64,000 bases of DNA from Imbricaverruca yamaguchii (GCA_034440575.1 JAOTOL010001661.1:5071501-5135500), one strand, 5' to 3'; numbered from the stretch's first letter, positions 21,758 through 33,945 are shown. Notes: generated by a model from the letters alone, not told the origin. Numbers and translations: made by a program.

Positions 21758-23105
21758 TGCGAGCCTGAAAAGTAACTCCAACCTCGACTTGCCAGAACAG
21801 GGGAGACGATTGCAGCCAACGCTCTAATCATCGGCCACTGGCACGTGGGAACCTTCCTTATTTCGAACGCACGCTTTCGCCCAAAGCGGCTCCAGGCAAC
21901 TGTTGGGGGAGGAATAATGTGGGAAACAATACTCGCTCCCCGTTTGATCCCCTCAGTTCATTTAAGATATTACCGGAAAACCTTGCTTCACGGATTGTCA
22001 GTCAAAGAGTATTTGGTTGCTTACAACATGCGTGTCTACTAGAGGCGGATGAAGGGTGGTAATTGCGGGTAGCTGAGTTTGGGTCTCCGGGTGCATATAA
22101 TCATTGAACTTGAGCTTAGTGTGAGAATAGAGATTGCAGAAGGTATCACTGTGACGAAAATTGCTGAGAATAAAAACCAGGTCTAGCTTAGAGTGAAAGA
22201 GTTGGAACACGAAGCGATCGAACACAAAAGTCATCCAGGTTTCACCACGGGCACCGCCAGGACGGGTCGGGTCGAATCGCTCCGGTGAGCTTCGTCGTGT
22301 GCATAGGGCAGTGGACTCGCTCCAGCCGTATCCTCGCTCCAAATAACTCCGCATAATTCCGTTGCGAAAACCATTCTGAGCAGAATCATGCAAGTCACAT
22401 CTGTCACGCTCCATTCAACAGCAATGGCACACTCAGCAGCGCATGCAATACCGCGAGTATGGAGTCCGTGTTGGCGCCCCGACTGACGGCTTGTGGCCAT
22501 TACGTGGCACGCTATATAGCTCTGGCTGGCCTGGGCACAATGCACTAAGCGTGTCCATGACACATGAAGGTCGTTGCCGCACACAACACAAGTAAGTGGT
22601 CAGCCGTTGGAATTAAACCTCATCGCCACGGGTAGACGATGCACACACAAAATATTGCGCGAGCATAGCCCATCCAAAAAGGTGTCACGATTTGTAAACG
22701 AGTTTTCAAATCCTTTCATTTTAAATGAGATCCGTAACATTTGCAAATAAAATGCAATGTCCACACTGCTGACAGAGGGACGTGAGGTATGGTTCCCCCT
22801 CGGGTGAACCGCTCCTTACGAGCGAGGGCGAAACCAGAGCGGCTTTACCTCAGTGTCTTGCACAAGAGTCGTTCGAAAGAGACTGCTACAGTGTATATGG
22901 CACAACAGTTTGTTTGATCCCGGTTCTATTGCAGTGTTTTCAAAACCGGATTACGTTTTTCTTGTTGCATTGCGCGTCTTAGTTGTATTACTTACTAAAC
23001 AGAGGTGACAAATGTGACATGTGTGACAGGTGTGCTCTTTTAATTTCCATTGTTACAAACTTGTATGCCATCTTCACGAAGTGCTCGCAATCTTTCTTCC
23101 TCACA
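21758..23105. other. No recognised gene
   Basis: Unique-looking sequence. The open frames on the minus strand at 21998-22584 show no domain that I recognise. Confidence 0.4.
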
Positions 23106-23129
23106 GGTTAGGTTAGGTTAGGTTAGGTT
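23106..23129 (+). repeat. Short telomere-like (TTAGG)n
   Basis: About five units of TTAGG, the arthropod telomere motif, at an internal site. Confidence 0.85.
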
Positions 23130-23884
23130 TCTATCCGGCATTTCCACTCACGGAAACTTAGCAGTCTTTCACGTTGTAATAAAACATGTCGATATTTTAT
23201 CATCTCACAGAAGGCCCTTTTCAGTTTGAGATTTGTCAACCATCTTCACACGATCTGTGCATTGTTGATCTTTGTTCAAGTTGGTTTCTGGCGGTGTTCT
23301 CGCATTCGGAGGGACAACTCACCAAATACTCGCCGGAAAGCCGTCACGAGCTACCCGTCCACCTGGCAAATGAAGCGCTCCGCTTGTACCCCGCAGTCTC
23401 GAGTTCAGTCCTTCGAAGGAATGACGCTTTTGGTTTCTGCACTTTCGCGGAATGACATTTTCTTTGTTTCGCTCTAGTTGCCTGGAGCGTGCAGGAACAT
23501 AATTGGCCATATTATTAACCAACATGCTGGAAGCATGTCCTTGAAAACATCGTTTACAGAGGAAATAATACAAGTATAGCATCATTCACAATGCATCAAA
23601 CTTAGGACCTTCAGTCAAATTAATCAGCGCAATGCAGAATAATCGGCATGGAAACACTGTGATCGCTTTTAATGCAGACAGCCCAGAGTACATTTCCCAT
23701 GGCATTTTATGGGGTAATTGCCTAATGGAATCGTTGAGAGTTGCAAAACCAAGTACGAGTTCGCATAATCTCGCATTTTGGCTGGGCTCCAGCATCCGCT
23801 GCAGACTTCAACCAGTCGATGACAGCGACCACATGGGCTCCGAAATCCAGCATGTTGTTCTGCAGTTCACTCTAGACAATACGA
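23130..23884. other. No recognised gene
   Basis: Unique-looking sequence with small open frames on both strands and no known domain. Confidence 0.4.
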
Positions 23885-24012
23885 TATTGAGCTGCCCACT
23901 CTAGACATCATGGTGTTCAGCTCCCCACTCTAGACAGCATGGTATTCAGCTGCCCGCTCAAGACAGCATGATGTTCAGCTGTTTACACAAGGCAACATTA
24001 TGTTCAGCTGTC
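23885..24012. repeat. About 31-bp tandem repeat, 4-5 copies
   Basis: Units contain CACTCTAGACAGCATGGTATTCAG and its variants. It leads directly into the larger array at 24013. Confidence 0.8.
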
Positions 24013-24462
24013 CACTCCAGACAGCGGATCTGCAGCCGGCAGTCGGGCGCGGAAGGTACACGTGCCGGTGTCTGTCCTGTGTCTGCGCCTCTGCAGGCGC
24101 GGATCTGCAGGGCACGGACGGTACACGTGCCGGTGTCTGTCCTGTGTCTGCGCCTCTGCTGGCGCGGATCTGCAGCCGGCAGTCGGGCGCGGAAGGTACA
24201 CGCGCCGGTGTCTGTCCTGTGTCTGCGCCTCTGGAGGCGCGGATCTGCAGTCGGCAGTCGGGCGCGGACGGTACACGTGCCGGTGTCTGTCCTGTGTCTG
24301 CGCCTCTGCAGGCGCGGACGGTATACGTGCCGGTGTCTGTCCTGTGTCTGCGCCTCTGCTGGCGCGGATCTGCGGGGCACGGACGGTACACGTGCCGGTG
24401 TCTGTCCTGTGTCTGCGCCTCTGCAGGCGCGGATCTGCAGTCGGCAGTCGGGCGCGGACGCA
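24013..24462. repeat. 60/75-bp GC-rich minisatellite, 6-7 units
   Basis: Every unit carries CGTGCCGGTGTCTGTCCTGTG and TCTGCGCCTCTG. Units differ by the presence or absence of a block of about 15-18 bp containing CGGCAGTCGGGC. The lengths are multiples of three, so several frames on both strands stay open (up to 315 codons). These frames mirror the unit and are not supported as genes. Confidence 0.93.
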
Positions 24463-24760
24463 AATCGGCTCGGCCGGACCACAAAGCCGGCGGCGGCGTC
24501 GCACAATTATGCCAAATGGGCGGCTATGGTGGAAGGCTGGCCGCCGGAGGGCCGGCTCGGCTGGGCGCGGACGGGCGGGGGCGGCTGGCAGCGCAGAGCT
24601 GATCCTGATCACGCGGCCGGCCGGCGGCCTCGCGGCCAGGACCAGGCGGAAGCATTGTCTTAATTGGTCGTGGCGATGCGGAGTTGGCCGGCAGTGGCTG
24701 TGCCGCCGCCACGCGGTGAAGGCAGCTGGCGGCCGACAAGCCGACAGAACAAAAACCGAG
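24463..24760. other. GC- and CpG-rich stretch
   Basis: Dense CCGG and GGCGG words in unique-looking DNA right of the minisatellite. It could be a CpG-island-like region, but no CCAAT, CRE or TATA arrangement or start codon in a recognisable gene is visible. Confidence 0.4.
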
Positions 24761-26645
24761 GAGAGCATTGCTTCGCTCTTTTCGGTTTTTGTTTTGTGAT
24801 ATTTCTTGTGTGGGGTCACCATGACGGTCAAACTAGAAGTGGCGCACAGTGGAAATATTGGGACCGAAGCCGGGGCTCGGTCGGTATGCTGTAACCCGGT
24901 TAGTACTAGGTCAAAATTCACTGAAGCTCGGCCGAAGAACAAGATTTGCAATGCATTCTTTTTTGGCCTTAGCTTTTTTTTTGCTCTTAGGTAGCATCAT
25001 TGTGCTTTCTGTTCACTTGATTTCTTGAGCACTAAGCGCGAATGATGAACTCTGGTCGAAGCGTCCTAAAGTCAAAATAACCAACGATTTCTCGAATATG
25101 GTGCGAAAAAAATAGACGGAGCACGAACTCGGATGCCGTAAGAAATGAGGAAACTTATTTTAGGATAAGAGTGTTGGAATTCAGGCAATCTCCAATTTGG
25201 CCTTGCGTTGAGAAGCTGATCACGAAAGCGAAGCAAAGGCGCTTTGAAAGGGCACAACAGTACAACAAGGAAAGTGTTTGAGGAGATGACTCATCATGGA
25301 TTCCGGTTTAGAACCAAATATTATTTCATTTTACCCAGCATATTACAAGTTTTCTACGTGACTGTTTTAGAAGGGTGACATCCTATGTTGAAATTTATGA
25401 CTGCCTAATTGTAATCCGCCATGGGCTTGAAACCTGCACACACAAAAAAAAACATTGCGAACGGATTATATTATTGAAACGGATGACGCGTCCGTGGGGC
25501 CATCACCATGGCCATCTACGCCGAATAACCACGCTACCGTGTTTGCCCAATACGACTTGTGCAAATGTGAAACAATAGCTTCCCCAACTGGCGTTATTTT
25601 CGTTCTAGAACGTCATGCATGGGTGAAAATTAAGCTATGCAGAATGACTAATTCTGAAGAATATCATAAATTAGTGTCACCATTAAAAACGCACACATTG
25701 TACCAAACCATCAAGGACAAGTCCACTTCCCGACACCAAAAAGTATCCACTTTTTCGAACGGCAACGTAGTGTTCATGGGTGAAGAAAATCATGGGACGG
25801 GTGGGATCTGTGCCGCACCAATGGTGCTTACATTAACATGCCCATTGCCATTGACTGGAACAAGTGGCATGAAAAACAATTGCCCCCTTAACTTTGACTC
25901 GTGTGCAAACCCCAACCTTCACTCATGTTCGCGCCGAACCCGCTCATCTTTTCCCGCCCCACACCTTATACTAATCATCCTTGTTTCTGCACTATCTCCT
26001 CCATCTCCGTTATCCCATAGTCTCGACGTCGCCAGAGCTGGCGGAAGGGGCCTTGACCCAAACACAGATCCGGGACGGACACCTGCACTGCCGAAGGCAA
26101 AGGCGCATATTCCGACCATCCACAATCGACTCGTGGCTATTATTACAGCCTGTTGTCGAGTTTTAAAACAATTGTAATCGGTAAATAAGGGCTGTCACAG
26201 ACGCACATGAAAACATATAACAAGTGTTCGTAGCAGCGGCACGGAAAGAATCAGCAGGTACGATGGGAAGTCAGCTAGTATGATAATAAGTCAGCAAATA
26301 CGATCACAGCAGGCTGTCCAGTCCCACGCACAAATGCTGCCTGCGTCGGCGACTGAACAGGGAAACTGGCGGTCGCTTCAGCTCGTGCGGAAGCTCGTTA
26401 TACAGGAGACAGGACTCGAGAGCAAAACCGGCGCCTCCCTACCTCTGCCTGCGATCGGATGTATACAAAATTGCACCTGGATTTGAGACACACAGCATGC
26501 TGCTGTCTTGTTTGGGAGCCACTGGTGTATTTGCCGTGGCCGCCGCCCAAATCTGTACGTCGAGACGACTATTAATCCACGTACGCAACAATCCGTCTTT
26601 TTTTTTGACGTGGCATTCTCGAGGGTGCCATGATTATTTAAGTGA
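24761..26645. other. No recognised gene; SINE-tail motif at 25041-25073
   Basis: The stretch at 25041-25073 contains GGTCGAAGCGTCCTAAAGTC, matching the SINE-tail word at 30463. The 240-codon open frame at 25455-26177 shows no domain that I recognise and has an ordinary non-coding composition. The rest is unique-looking. Confidence 0.45.
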
Positions 26646-26668
26646 ACAACTGAGCGACGCTCAGTTGT
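26646..26668. other. Perfect 23-nt palindrome
   Basis: ACAACTGAGCG and CGCTCAGTTGT flank a single central A. Its role is unknown. Confidence 0.85.
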
Positions 26669-28059
26669 CAGGATCTGTGGATGCAGGACATATCTACCCG
26701 GGCGTACGTAGGGCGCATTCGTACGTTGCAGGTCGATTTCGCAATGCTCATTTTGTAGCTGAAGACTGGATATCGATAGTACGCAAGCAATGCATCACCA
26801 GCCGATTCTGTTGATGGGTAAGATCCTAACGCGGTGAACATGTGTGGAATGTAGACTGCCCCCAGACCCGCTGAGATATTTCACCGAGGGTGGGTGGGAG
26901 AGGTTAGCGAGAGATACAGAAATATGTACGTAGATAATATATTTTGCTAGGTTAACCAATGTTGGCTCTGAAAATATAGGACGCTTCGCAGCACCTAGGG
27001 CTCCTCCAGTTAAAATGTTCTTCGAGTCCCTGGATGTATTTAGTATCCGCATGTGGCATGTGCTGGCATTTAATGAAGCATGTTTGTATGAGATGGTTAC
27101 GGAATAGCTGGGCACCTATTTGGGTGAATTTGGTCTGATTACATCAAGTGGTCTGAACTGGTTAACATAGAATGAATGATGCCTGCCCAAGAGTTGTGAG
27201 AAAAACTGCACATCTACCCATATTTAATACATCCATCTTGCAATGCCTAATTTAGCAAGCTACGCTTGGTACAAAAATGAATAAATATGCAGGAAATAAG
27301 AGCAGGATTACAGAGCTTATGTTGATTAATTGTACAATGAAGACATGCATGCATCACACATTCACCTTAGTTGATTATTTATACTATGATGACATCATTT
27401 ACACTATGGTGCCACCTTTTCATGGATAAATAAACTACCACTCCGACGCCCTGGCATGGAACGAAATTGGGAGCAATATATTCGTAAGTCCGGATGTTCC
27501 TCTTATGTCCTCTTACCATGTGTACCTCATACTTGGGCGCACACGCCTTATGTACCTCATACTATTCCTCATACTTTGGCGCCCTTCCCAGGCCGGAGGG
27601 GCGCCGCCTTCTCACGGGAGGGGGCGCATCCTCCTGGACCCCTCCCTGCACCCGCCCATGACCGGCCACGCTGCCAGAGAACAACACCGCCTCCTCGCGA
27701 CAGCAGCCTTCCAGGCCCGTCCGAACGGCGGCTATTTGGAGCGGCTCGCCATCAGCGCGGCCAGCCTGCAGCTCGAGAGTTCTCCAAGCGGCTCAAGTAT
27801 GACCATGCATGGCGAGTATGGCCATGCGAGCATGGCTCTCCGCCCCTGGGGTAGATTCCTGGCTGCATGTTCACTCACGCGGTATATTTGGAGGAAGGCA
27901 CGTTGCCACGTTCGTTGGCCAGATGGCCGCCCAGCAGGGCCCCATAGACTCATCGCAGGCCTCTTTTGGAGGTGGAAGCCTTCCGACACTTTCAACCAGC
28001 GTAATGCACAACTAAGAAAGCTGAAGATAATGATATTACGATTCGCACACTATGGTATA
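26669..28059. other. No recognised gene
   Basis: Unique-looking sequence. A GC-rich patch at 27580-27700 has MITE-like words (GGGGCGC, CTGGACCCC) but no identifiable ends. Confidence 0.4.
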
Positions 28060-28485
28060 TGATGAATATACATTGAGTATACCATTAGTACACGATAGCA
28101 TGCGATGGCTACACGGTAGCATACAATAATACACGATAGTGTACGATGAGCATACGATGAGAAGAAGAACCTTGGGTTATTTTACGACACATTCAACCGG
28201 AAGGTCAAATAGCATCGTAAACCTCTCACGCCGATTGCTCGCTGGTGGACTCCGTAATGCCGTGGCGGTTGTGAAATTCGAGCCCACAATTTTGCGATCG
28301 AGTCCGACGCTCTATCAACCGAGGCATACGCACACGGCGAGGATACAATGTCACACGATGAGTACACGATGAACATACGGTGAGCATATGATATCAATAC
28401 GATAGAGTACGATGAACATACGTCAGCGTACGATGAACATAGGATAGCCTACGATAGTATACGATAATGTACGACGAGCGTGTGC
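28060..28485. repeat. Degenerate ACGATGAGCATA-type minisatellite split by a SINE
   Basis: Units of about 11-15 bp such as TACACGATAG and ACGATGAGCATA run from 28060 to 28160 and resume at 28335-28485. The interruption is exactly the SINE at 28163-28334. Confidence 0.75.
28163..28334 (-). mobile_element. tRNA-derived SINE (family 1 body) inside a minisatellite
   Basis: On the minus strand the head reads like a tRNA, with GGTTGATAGAGCGTCGGACTC and a B-box-like GGCTCGAATTTC. The body is shared with the SINE at 2409: CAATCGGCGTGAGAG, then a GACGCTA-like word, then GTGTCGTAAAA. The head differs from that of the 2409 copy, suggesting head exchange or a distinct subfamily. Confidence 0.75.
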
Positions 28486-28904
28486 CACGTGCGCCTCGTC
28501 TGCAAATACGGAGGTGTCATTAGAAAACAAAATAGCATACAATGATTACACGATGAGCATACGATTAGCATCTGTGAGTCACCATGGTCGTAAGTTTTAT
28601 ACCCACGACTTTTTTCCTTCTCCCAGCTGCGAGCCCGGGTATATCTGATATAATTCGACAGAGCCAGGGTAACCTCAAACAGGACATGTCAAACCCTTTC
28701 CCGATTTCTCTATGTTTTTGCACTGCTTAAACTCAGTGGTGATTCTGTGGGTGTCGGCCGTCGAATGTCCAGCGGCGTCCGAGCCGGCAGAGGACTTCGG
28801 CCGATCCTTGATAGGCTCCTTAGGGAGGGAGCATGTACTTTCAGCGTATCCCCCATGTGCATCCAATCTCTGCAACGTTCTCTCTTTTCTATGACAAATT
28901 CGGG
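28486..28904. other. No recognised feature
   Basis: Unique-looking sequence left of LINE-B. It could hold an unrecognisable upstream part of that element. Confidence 0.35.
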
Positions 28905-30134
28905 AGTTTGTAGTGCCGACTCCATCTGTAGCAGGACTCTCAAACTCGCACTCCATTCCACTGGTTATGCTTGTTTGTAAACACAACACCTGTATTGTAA
29001 CTTCTGAGTACCATGCTCTTTGTAAGCAATTAATAGGCAATACAATTAACAAATCTGGCAGCCCTTCTCAGGTCGCAAACTTTAGACCTGTATCCACTGC
29101 TCCTGCCTTCCTCAAACTCAACCGCATATCACGGATTGTGCAGTACCATTTATATTCTTGCACGTATCGCAATCACTTATTTCCATCTTCCATGCATGGT
29201 TTCCGTTCTAGCCACTGTAACAACATTGTCTTCCCCACTGTCTCTGACCATATTATTTCCTCTACTGACCAGCATGAACACACTACTCTCTATTTTCTCG
29301 ACCTCTCAAGATGCTTTCATTTCACTGATCACAAAGCACTCCTATCCAAACTTCAGACATATTGCATTGATCCGACGTGGTTCGCCTCCTATATTTCTGT
29401 TTACACTCAGTCAGTTTGCATAGTTGACAACGGAGTTCCTGTTCAAATGTTTTGCCTAATGACTTATCCCCATTTGCAGAAGAGGCACAAGTGGTGCAGT
29501 ACTCTGAATATGTCAAAATGTTTGTCTCTGGCAAGGGAAGCCCCTCCCCATCTAATAGCCTCGTTAGAACTTGTTCTTGCCAATCTCGACCATTGCCTTC
29601 ATTGTCATGACCTTAAAGTAAATTCCCCAAAAGCCGAATTCATTGCGTTTGGCTCTCGTTCGCATTGTCGCGGAATGGTGACAATTCGATTTCAGAGGCG
29701 AAATGGCGGAATGGCGACATCGCTATCAATTTCAGAGGGGACCCAATCCCCGAGCGGCCCACAGTGGAACCTTGGCGTGCTCTTCGTCAAGCATTTCATG
29801 TGGCACGCTCATGTTTCTGCCATCGCCAAAAAGTGTCATGCTATCTTTATCAGACTGTACCACGCCCACCACTGCATTCCCTACAACATACTTCCTGGTA
29901 TTGTCATCGCTCTGGCTATTTTGTGTGCAAGTTATTTTTCGGCTGTCTTTGGCAGTTGCTGCCGGAAAACATGAACCGTCTACAGGGAAAATTGTTTTGC
30001 GGGTCATCTCAGGCGGGTGTAAATTCAAATACATAAAGGAATCACGAGATAAACTAGACTGACCCACTGTCTGTCAACTATACGAACAGCACTCTCTCAT
30101 CTTTATACACAAGATTAGATCTGCCGGCCAGCCA
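28905..30134 (+). pseudogene. Decayed Jockey/CR1-like LINE reverse transcriptase (LINE-B)
   Basis: A mostly open frame (to 29974) translates into a worn non-LTR reverse transcriptase. It has K-S-G-S-P-S-Q-V-A-N-F-R-P (fingers motif), H-G-F-R-S-S-H, then Y-F-L-D-L-S-R-C-F, where the palm motif should have a second acidic residue. The catalytic F/Y-A-D-D box is not readable; in another frame it appears as Y-S-E-Y after A-Q-V-V-Q, so the active site is lost. The thumb and C-terminal part follow (N-L-G-V-L-F-V-K-H-F-M-W-H-A-H-V-S-A-I-A-K-K-C). After a frame change it continues as F-K-Y-I-K-E-S-R-D-K-L-D to about 30134. Dead copy; the endonuclease is absent. Confidence 0.82.
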
Positions 30135-30145
30135 CTGGCAGCTGG

Positions 30146-30300
30146 TTGGTTGGTTGGTCATTGGAATTTAGCGGCGCGTCGACTGCGTTGGTCATGTAGC
30201 GCCCATTGGCAGCTGCCCCCCACCTCCAGGTAAATATCGAACTCCGCTCCCGTGACACTCGCTGGGACACTGATCTGGCGGTTCAACGAGGGAGGTCTGA
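30146..30300 (-). mobile_element. SINE, family 1-like, next to LINE-B
   Basis: On the minus strand a tRNA-like head (GTTGAACCGCCAGATCAGTG, and a B-box-like GAGTTCGATATTT) is followed by GCGCTACATGACCAACGC and a GGTTGGTTGGTTGG/CCAACC tail at 30146. It abuts the end of LINE-B. The body layout matches the 2409 copy. Confidence 0.65.
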
Positions 30301-30462
30301 GGCTGTCGCTTCTGGCGTCGATCTAGCGTGCAAGCGTCGCTTTTAATACAGTGTCACACATCGCTGCATATGGAGGCTCGTCAGCTGACCGTGATCTGCT
30401 CTAACCGTGCGGTGTGGGATTTGCTCCTATTGCATGTTGTCATGTTCCGTTTTTCTGTATGG

Positions 30463-30510
30463 GCGCTAAATGATCACGTTGGTCGAAGCGTCCTTAAACT
30501 TACATAACTA
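30463..30510 (+). mobile_element. SINE tail motif
   Basis: It reads GCGCTAAATGATCACG, then TTGGTCGAAGCGTCCTTAAA, then CATAACTAACT. This is the clearest copy of the tail word also present at 7952, 25041 and (reverse) 62952. A decayed body may extend left to about 30360. Confidence 0.65.
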
Positions 30511-30959
30511 ACTCCGTTTTGTTGTGGTTGAGGTGCTTCGGATTGAGTGAGTTTTTCTGAGTGCCATGTGCAACCTTTTTAACTGGCATAATGGCTAGAA
30601 GAGACTCTTTTTCCTTGGGATTGCATTTTAATAGTACAATTCAACTGCCGTATCGCTCAACTATGCAGCATTTGCGACATTCCCCTACCCCTGCGCGTGA
30701 CCCTTGCACATGGTGTACTCAGACAGAGTATCAGAGCAAAGCACATCAGATGCCCCAACAAGAGCATGCCACCTGTCGAGAATGTTCATCTCGCCGGAGC
30801 TGGCTCCTGACCAGATGGACCCTCAACCAAAGTTAGATTTGTACTTGGAAATCCTGGATGTCGAAGGAAAATTGTCGGGCAATCGACTACGACTATTTTA
30901 TCCAAGCCTGTGACGTCAGAATCAAACATCAGAATAACGTCAGAGCAGCCGTGACGTCT
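30511..30959. other. No recognised gene
   Basis: Unique-looking sequence without supportable exons. Confidence 0.4.
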
Positions 30960-31243
30960 GAGCAGCGTAAAATAATTGACCATGTGGCCTGGAATTTCAC
31001 AGTTAATGGAATTGTGCTATTTCATCCTTGCCTTATATTTTTACCATTTTGCCACATGTGTGGGCAGTCATTATACACACAACTGCTAAATAATGTAAAA
31101 TGCATGCGACTGAAGTGAAAGGCATTCCAATTTTTTTAATCCTTAAGTGACGATCCTTTATTTTCTTCCAATCTTTCACTATTCCCAAACAACTTCTTTC
31201 TTCATCCTCACAGTTAATGGTGAAATAATTTTAGGACACTGAG
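30960..31243 (+). repeat. Dispersed repeat R3, copy 1
   Basis: Nearly collinear with 47171-47454 over about 283 bp at high identity, with only substitutions and short indels. Shared landmarks include CATTTTGCCACATG, TGGGCAGTCAT, AACTGAAGTGAAAGGCATT-like words and TTAGGACACTG. It is non-coding, with no terminal inverted repeats recognised; it may be part of an LTR, UTR or MITE. Confidence 0.9.
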
Positions 31244-31868
31244 TCTCAGTTTGTACTGTTCAGTGATTCATGAATGGTTTGTCGCAAAACAGATTATTCT
31301 CAAACAGCACCATTCAACATTTCCAAAGAAGAAAAACCAGACGATAACTTTCTGGAGAGCATTGATGGTAGAACAGGGTAGTTATAGATAACACAAATCC
31401 TCGAGCAGCGTATTTTTCCAACTCTGCCATTATACCACTCCCGGCCCACTGGTAGTAGCCAAAACAGCGTCCCAACTTGTGATCCTTCCCCAGACAGAAG
31501 GGCTCTTGTTAGGGACCCCCGGCCTGGAGGAGGCCTCGTACACGAGCACTCCTCTTTTATCTGGGTTTCTCGGGCCCTTTCAGGTGTTGAGGTGGGGTCC
31601 AACACCACCAGCAGAGCCCATGTGGGGTCCGGACACTAGACCCCAGCGGCGATAACTGTTGAGTGTGCAGCGATAGATGCCGGGGACGAGGCCGCGTCTT
31701 ATCGAATGTCTGTTCGTACCTCAAGCTGCCATGTCAGGTGGCACCGTATTACATCCGCATCCCCGGCTCCATCAAATTTCCCTGAGCATGCCAGTTCCAT
31801 CCCTGCTCTCACCCTATCACACCATATCATATTACATCCCACCCCATTCAATTTCATGCCAGTCCATC
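31244..31868. other. No recognised gene
   Basis: Unique-looking sequence. Open frames overlap on both strands without known domains. Confidence 0.4.
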
Positions 31869-32045
31869 CAAGAGCGGATACAGGAGGTACTGGAGGCATA
31901 TACCCCCCCCCCTCATGGGAGCATTGCGGCCCTTTGGCCGGGAAAGGTGCCACTTCAGGAAGGCTCGGGTGCAATCTCCCACAGTGCATCCCCCCCCCCA
32001 CACACACACCCGCTCAACGAATTTGTCCCTGGAGTGGTGTCTTCG
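31869..32045. mobile_element. MITE fragment (CAGGGGCGGAT family)
   Basis: It starts AGAGCGGATACAGGAGGTACTGG, like the left end at 6510, and keeps GGGAGCATTGCGGCC and GGTGCCACTTCAGGAAGG, which resemble interior words of the family. The right terminus is missing. Confidence 0.5.
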
Positions 32046-32211
32046 GTGCCCTTCCGAAGAAATGTGATCTCCATGAATATTCCTTGAATCAGCTTCTGAT
32101 TCCAGCCCGTCGCATCGTATTCAATACAATACAACTGATACCAGCCCTCCCGTCTTATCACACCATATTCCATGACATTGCATCGCATGGAATTACGTGG
32201 CAGCACATCAT
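32046..32211. other. Low-complexity CCA/CAT-rich stretch
   Basis: Repeats of TTCCAT and CATCGCATT-like words; nothing else is visible. Confidence 0.35.
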
Positions 32212-32545
32212 GTGGGCCGTGGGCTGTGGGTCGTGGGCTGTGGGTCGTGGGCTGTGGGTCGTGGGCTGTGGGTCGTGGGCTGTGGGTCGTGGGCTGTGGG
32301 TCGTGGGCTGTGGGTCGTGGGCTGTGGGTCGTGGGCTGTGGGTCGTGGGCTGTGGGTCGTGGGCTGTGGGTCGTGGGCTGTGGGTCGTGGGCTGTGGGTC
32401 GTGGGCTGTGGGTCGTGGGCTGTGGGTCGTGGGCTGTGGGTCGTGGGCTGTGGGTCGTGGGCTGTGTGTCGTGGGCTGTGGGTCGTGGGCTGTGGGGCGT
32501 GGACGGTGGGCCGTGGGCTATGGGCCGTGGGCCGCGTCATCTCCA
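32212..32545. repeat. 14-bp minisatellite, about 23 copies
   Basis: Nearly perfect units of GTGGGCTGTGGGTC with a few variants at the right end. Since 14 is not a multiple of three, frames rotate, yet all stay open because the unit lacks stops. The Trp/Gly/Val and Pro/His/Thr frames are artefacts. High homogeneity suggests recent expansion. Confidence 0.96.
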
Positions 32546-33780
32546 GGGCTGGCCGTGAGCGCGGAACGGAGCATATTTTCGCATTACTAAGAACAGACTC
32601 GACACTGCAGACAACGCCCAGTGCTCAACAAATTGAGTGCACCATTACTCTCACTGATGAATACTTACGGCCTGGGCATGACGATGAGTTCAATAATGAA
32701 CCAAAGTTATTCGCTTACTCATAACCCTAATGAGACGATAAGTGAATAATGGGCGACGGATATACCTGAGCCTATTTGAGGATCTTCTCAGATCACGACG
32801 GACGAATAATGACTGGAGACTCGCGCAATTTCATATCCGAAGGCAGGAATTAAATATGCACATAAAGACGGTCAGTTCACATCTTCCTACAAAGGGACCT
32901 CACACCCAGAGGCCGTGCCATATCGCTACGAATCGGGTAGTGTGCGAGGTATTACTTTGGGGCTGTATTAAGGCGCATCAACTGTGTTGGTCATCTAGCT
33001 GGAGCGCGATGTAGATGAGAGGTGTAAACAGAAGCGAAACGGGGCCATCCTAATCAATATGCCGACGAGTAATGTTGCACCTCTTCCGAACACAATTACT
33101 GTCATCACAAAACAGCTCGAGGTCCGGAGCCGCTGGCCTGATGCAACAGCTCGCGCCAGGTATGTAGCCTGTGTCTATATGCCCTGTAGACATGTGCCGA
33201 AATTCGGGGCTTTAATAGCTGTGGTGTATTGGGGACGGTTCAACGAGTGCATACAATGCAACGTGCAGAGCAATAGATAACAGACAGGGAGGCAGTGATA
33301 AATTATTAATTAAATAGGGTGGAATATACGACTTCCTGAACACTCAATTGACATCCTTCTCTGAGAAGTATCTACATTCTGCTTCTTGATGCAAGTTTGT
33401 GAAGTATTTGTCTCCTTTCTCACAGTATCTGGTCTATAAGTATCATATTCATGTTCTCAATATGGAAAAGTAGTACACAGACATTTTGCAATCTAATTTT
33501 GTGTAAAAGGATTACCAATAGTGTAATATGACATACACTATCTGCTTATAGCATAGGTATTATTCTCTCTATCCTGAATATAGGTCCTCCTAAATTGTGA
33601 ATTTCAAAACAAATGATAAAGGTACAATCATAAGTACTTATCCCATTGGCTGAACGTTAAGTCTGAAATACATCAAAAGCATTTTACATGACACTAATTA
33701 CATGGCAAATAGTCAATATACTTCTGTGCTCGTTTTGCCATCTCGGGCATAACGAAAAACTATTATTTTAACCCTGCAGG
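32546..33780. other. No recognised gene
   Basis: A SINE-tail-like word (GGCGCATCAACTGTGTTGGTCAT) lies at about 32970. From 33290 to 33775 the sequence is AT-rich with stops in all frames and nothing recognisable. Confidence 0.45.
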
Positions 33781-33945
33781 GAGGGTATGGGGAGTGGCGG
33801 GGGGCAGGGGGCACTGCGGCATGGCATTGTCATTCTGTCATTCCAAGATGCTGCACCTCCCTACATTTGCACGGGATTTGTACCTGAAATTGCAGCTGGA
33901 AACATGGAGGCCATGAGCAGTACACAGCTTCGGCGCCCGTTTCCA

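Noticed and set aside
24004..24951. 315-codon minus frame and 245-codon plus frame
   Set aside because: The 60/75-bp minisatellite keeps frames open in both directions; the non-repeat part shows no known domain.
25455..26177. 240-codon frame as a gene
   Set aside because: No recognisable motif, no repeat support, and a length that random sequence of this composition can reach in 64 kb.
32197..32724. Trp/Gly/Val and Pro/Thr/His repeat frames
   Set aside because: Derived from the 14-bp minisatellite; all frames are open.
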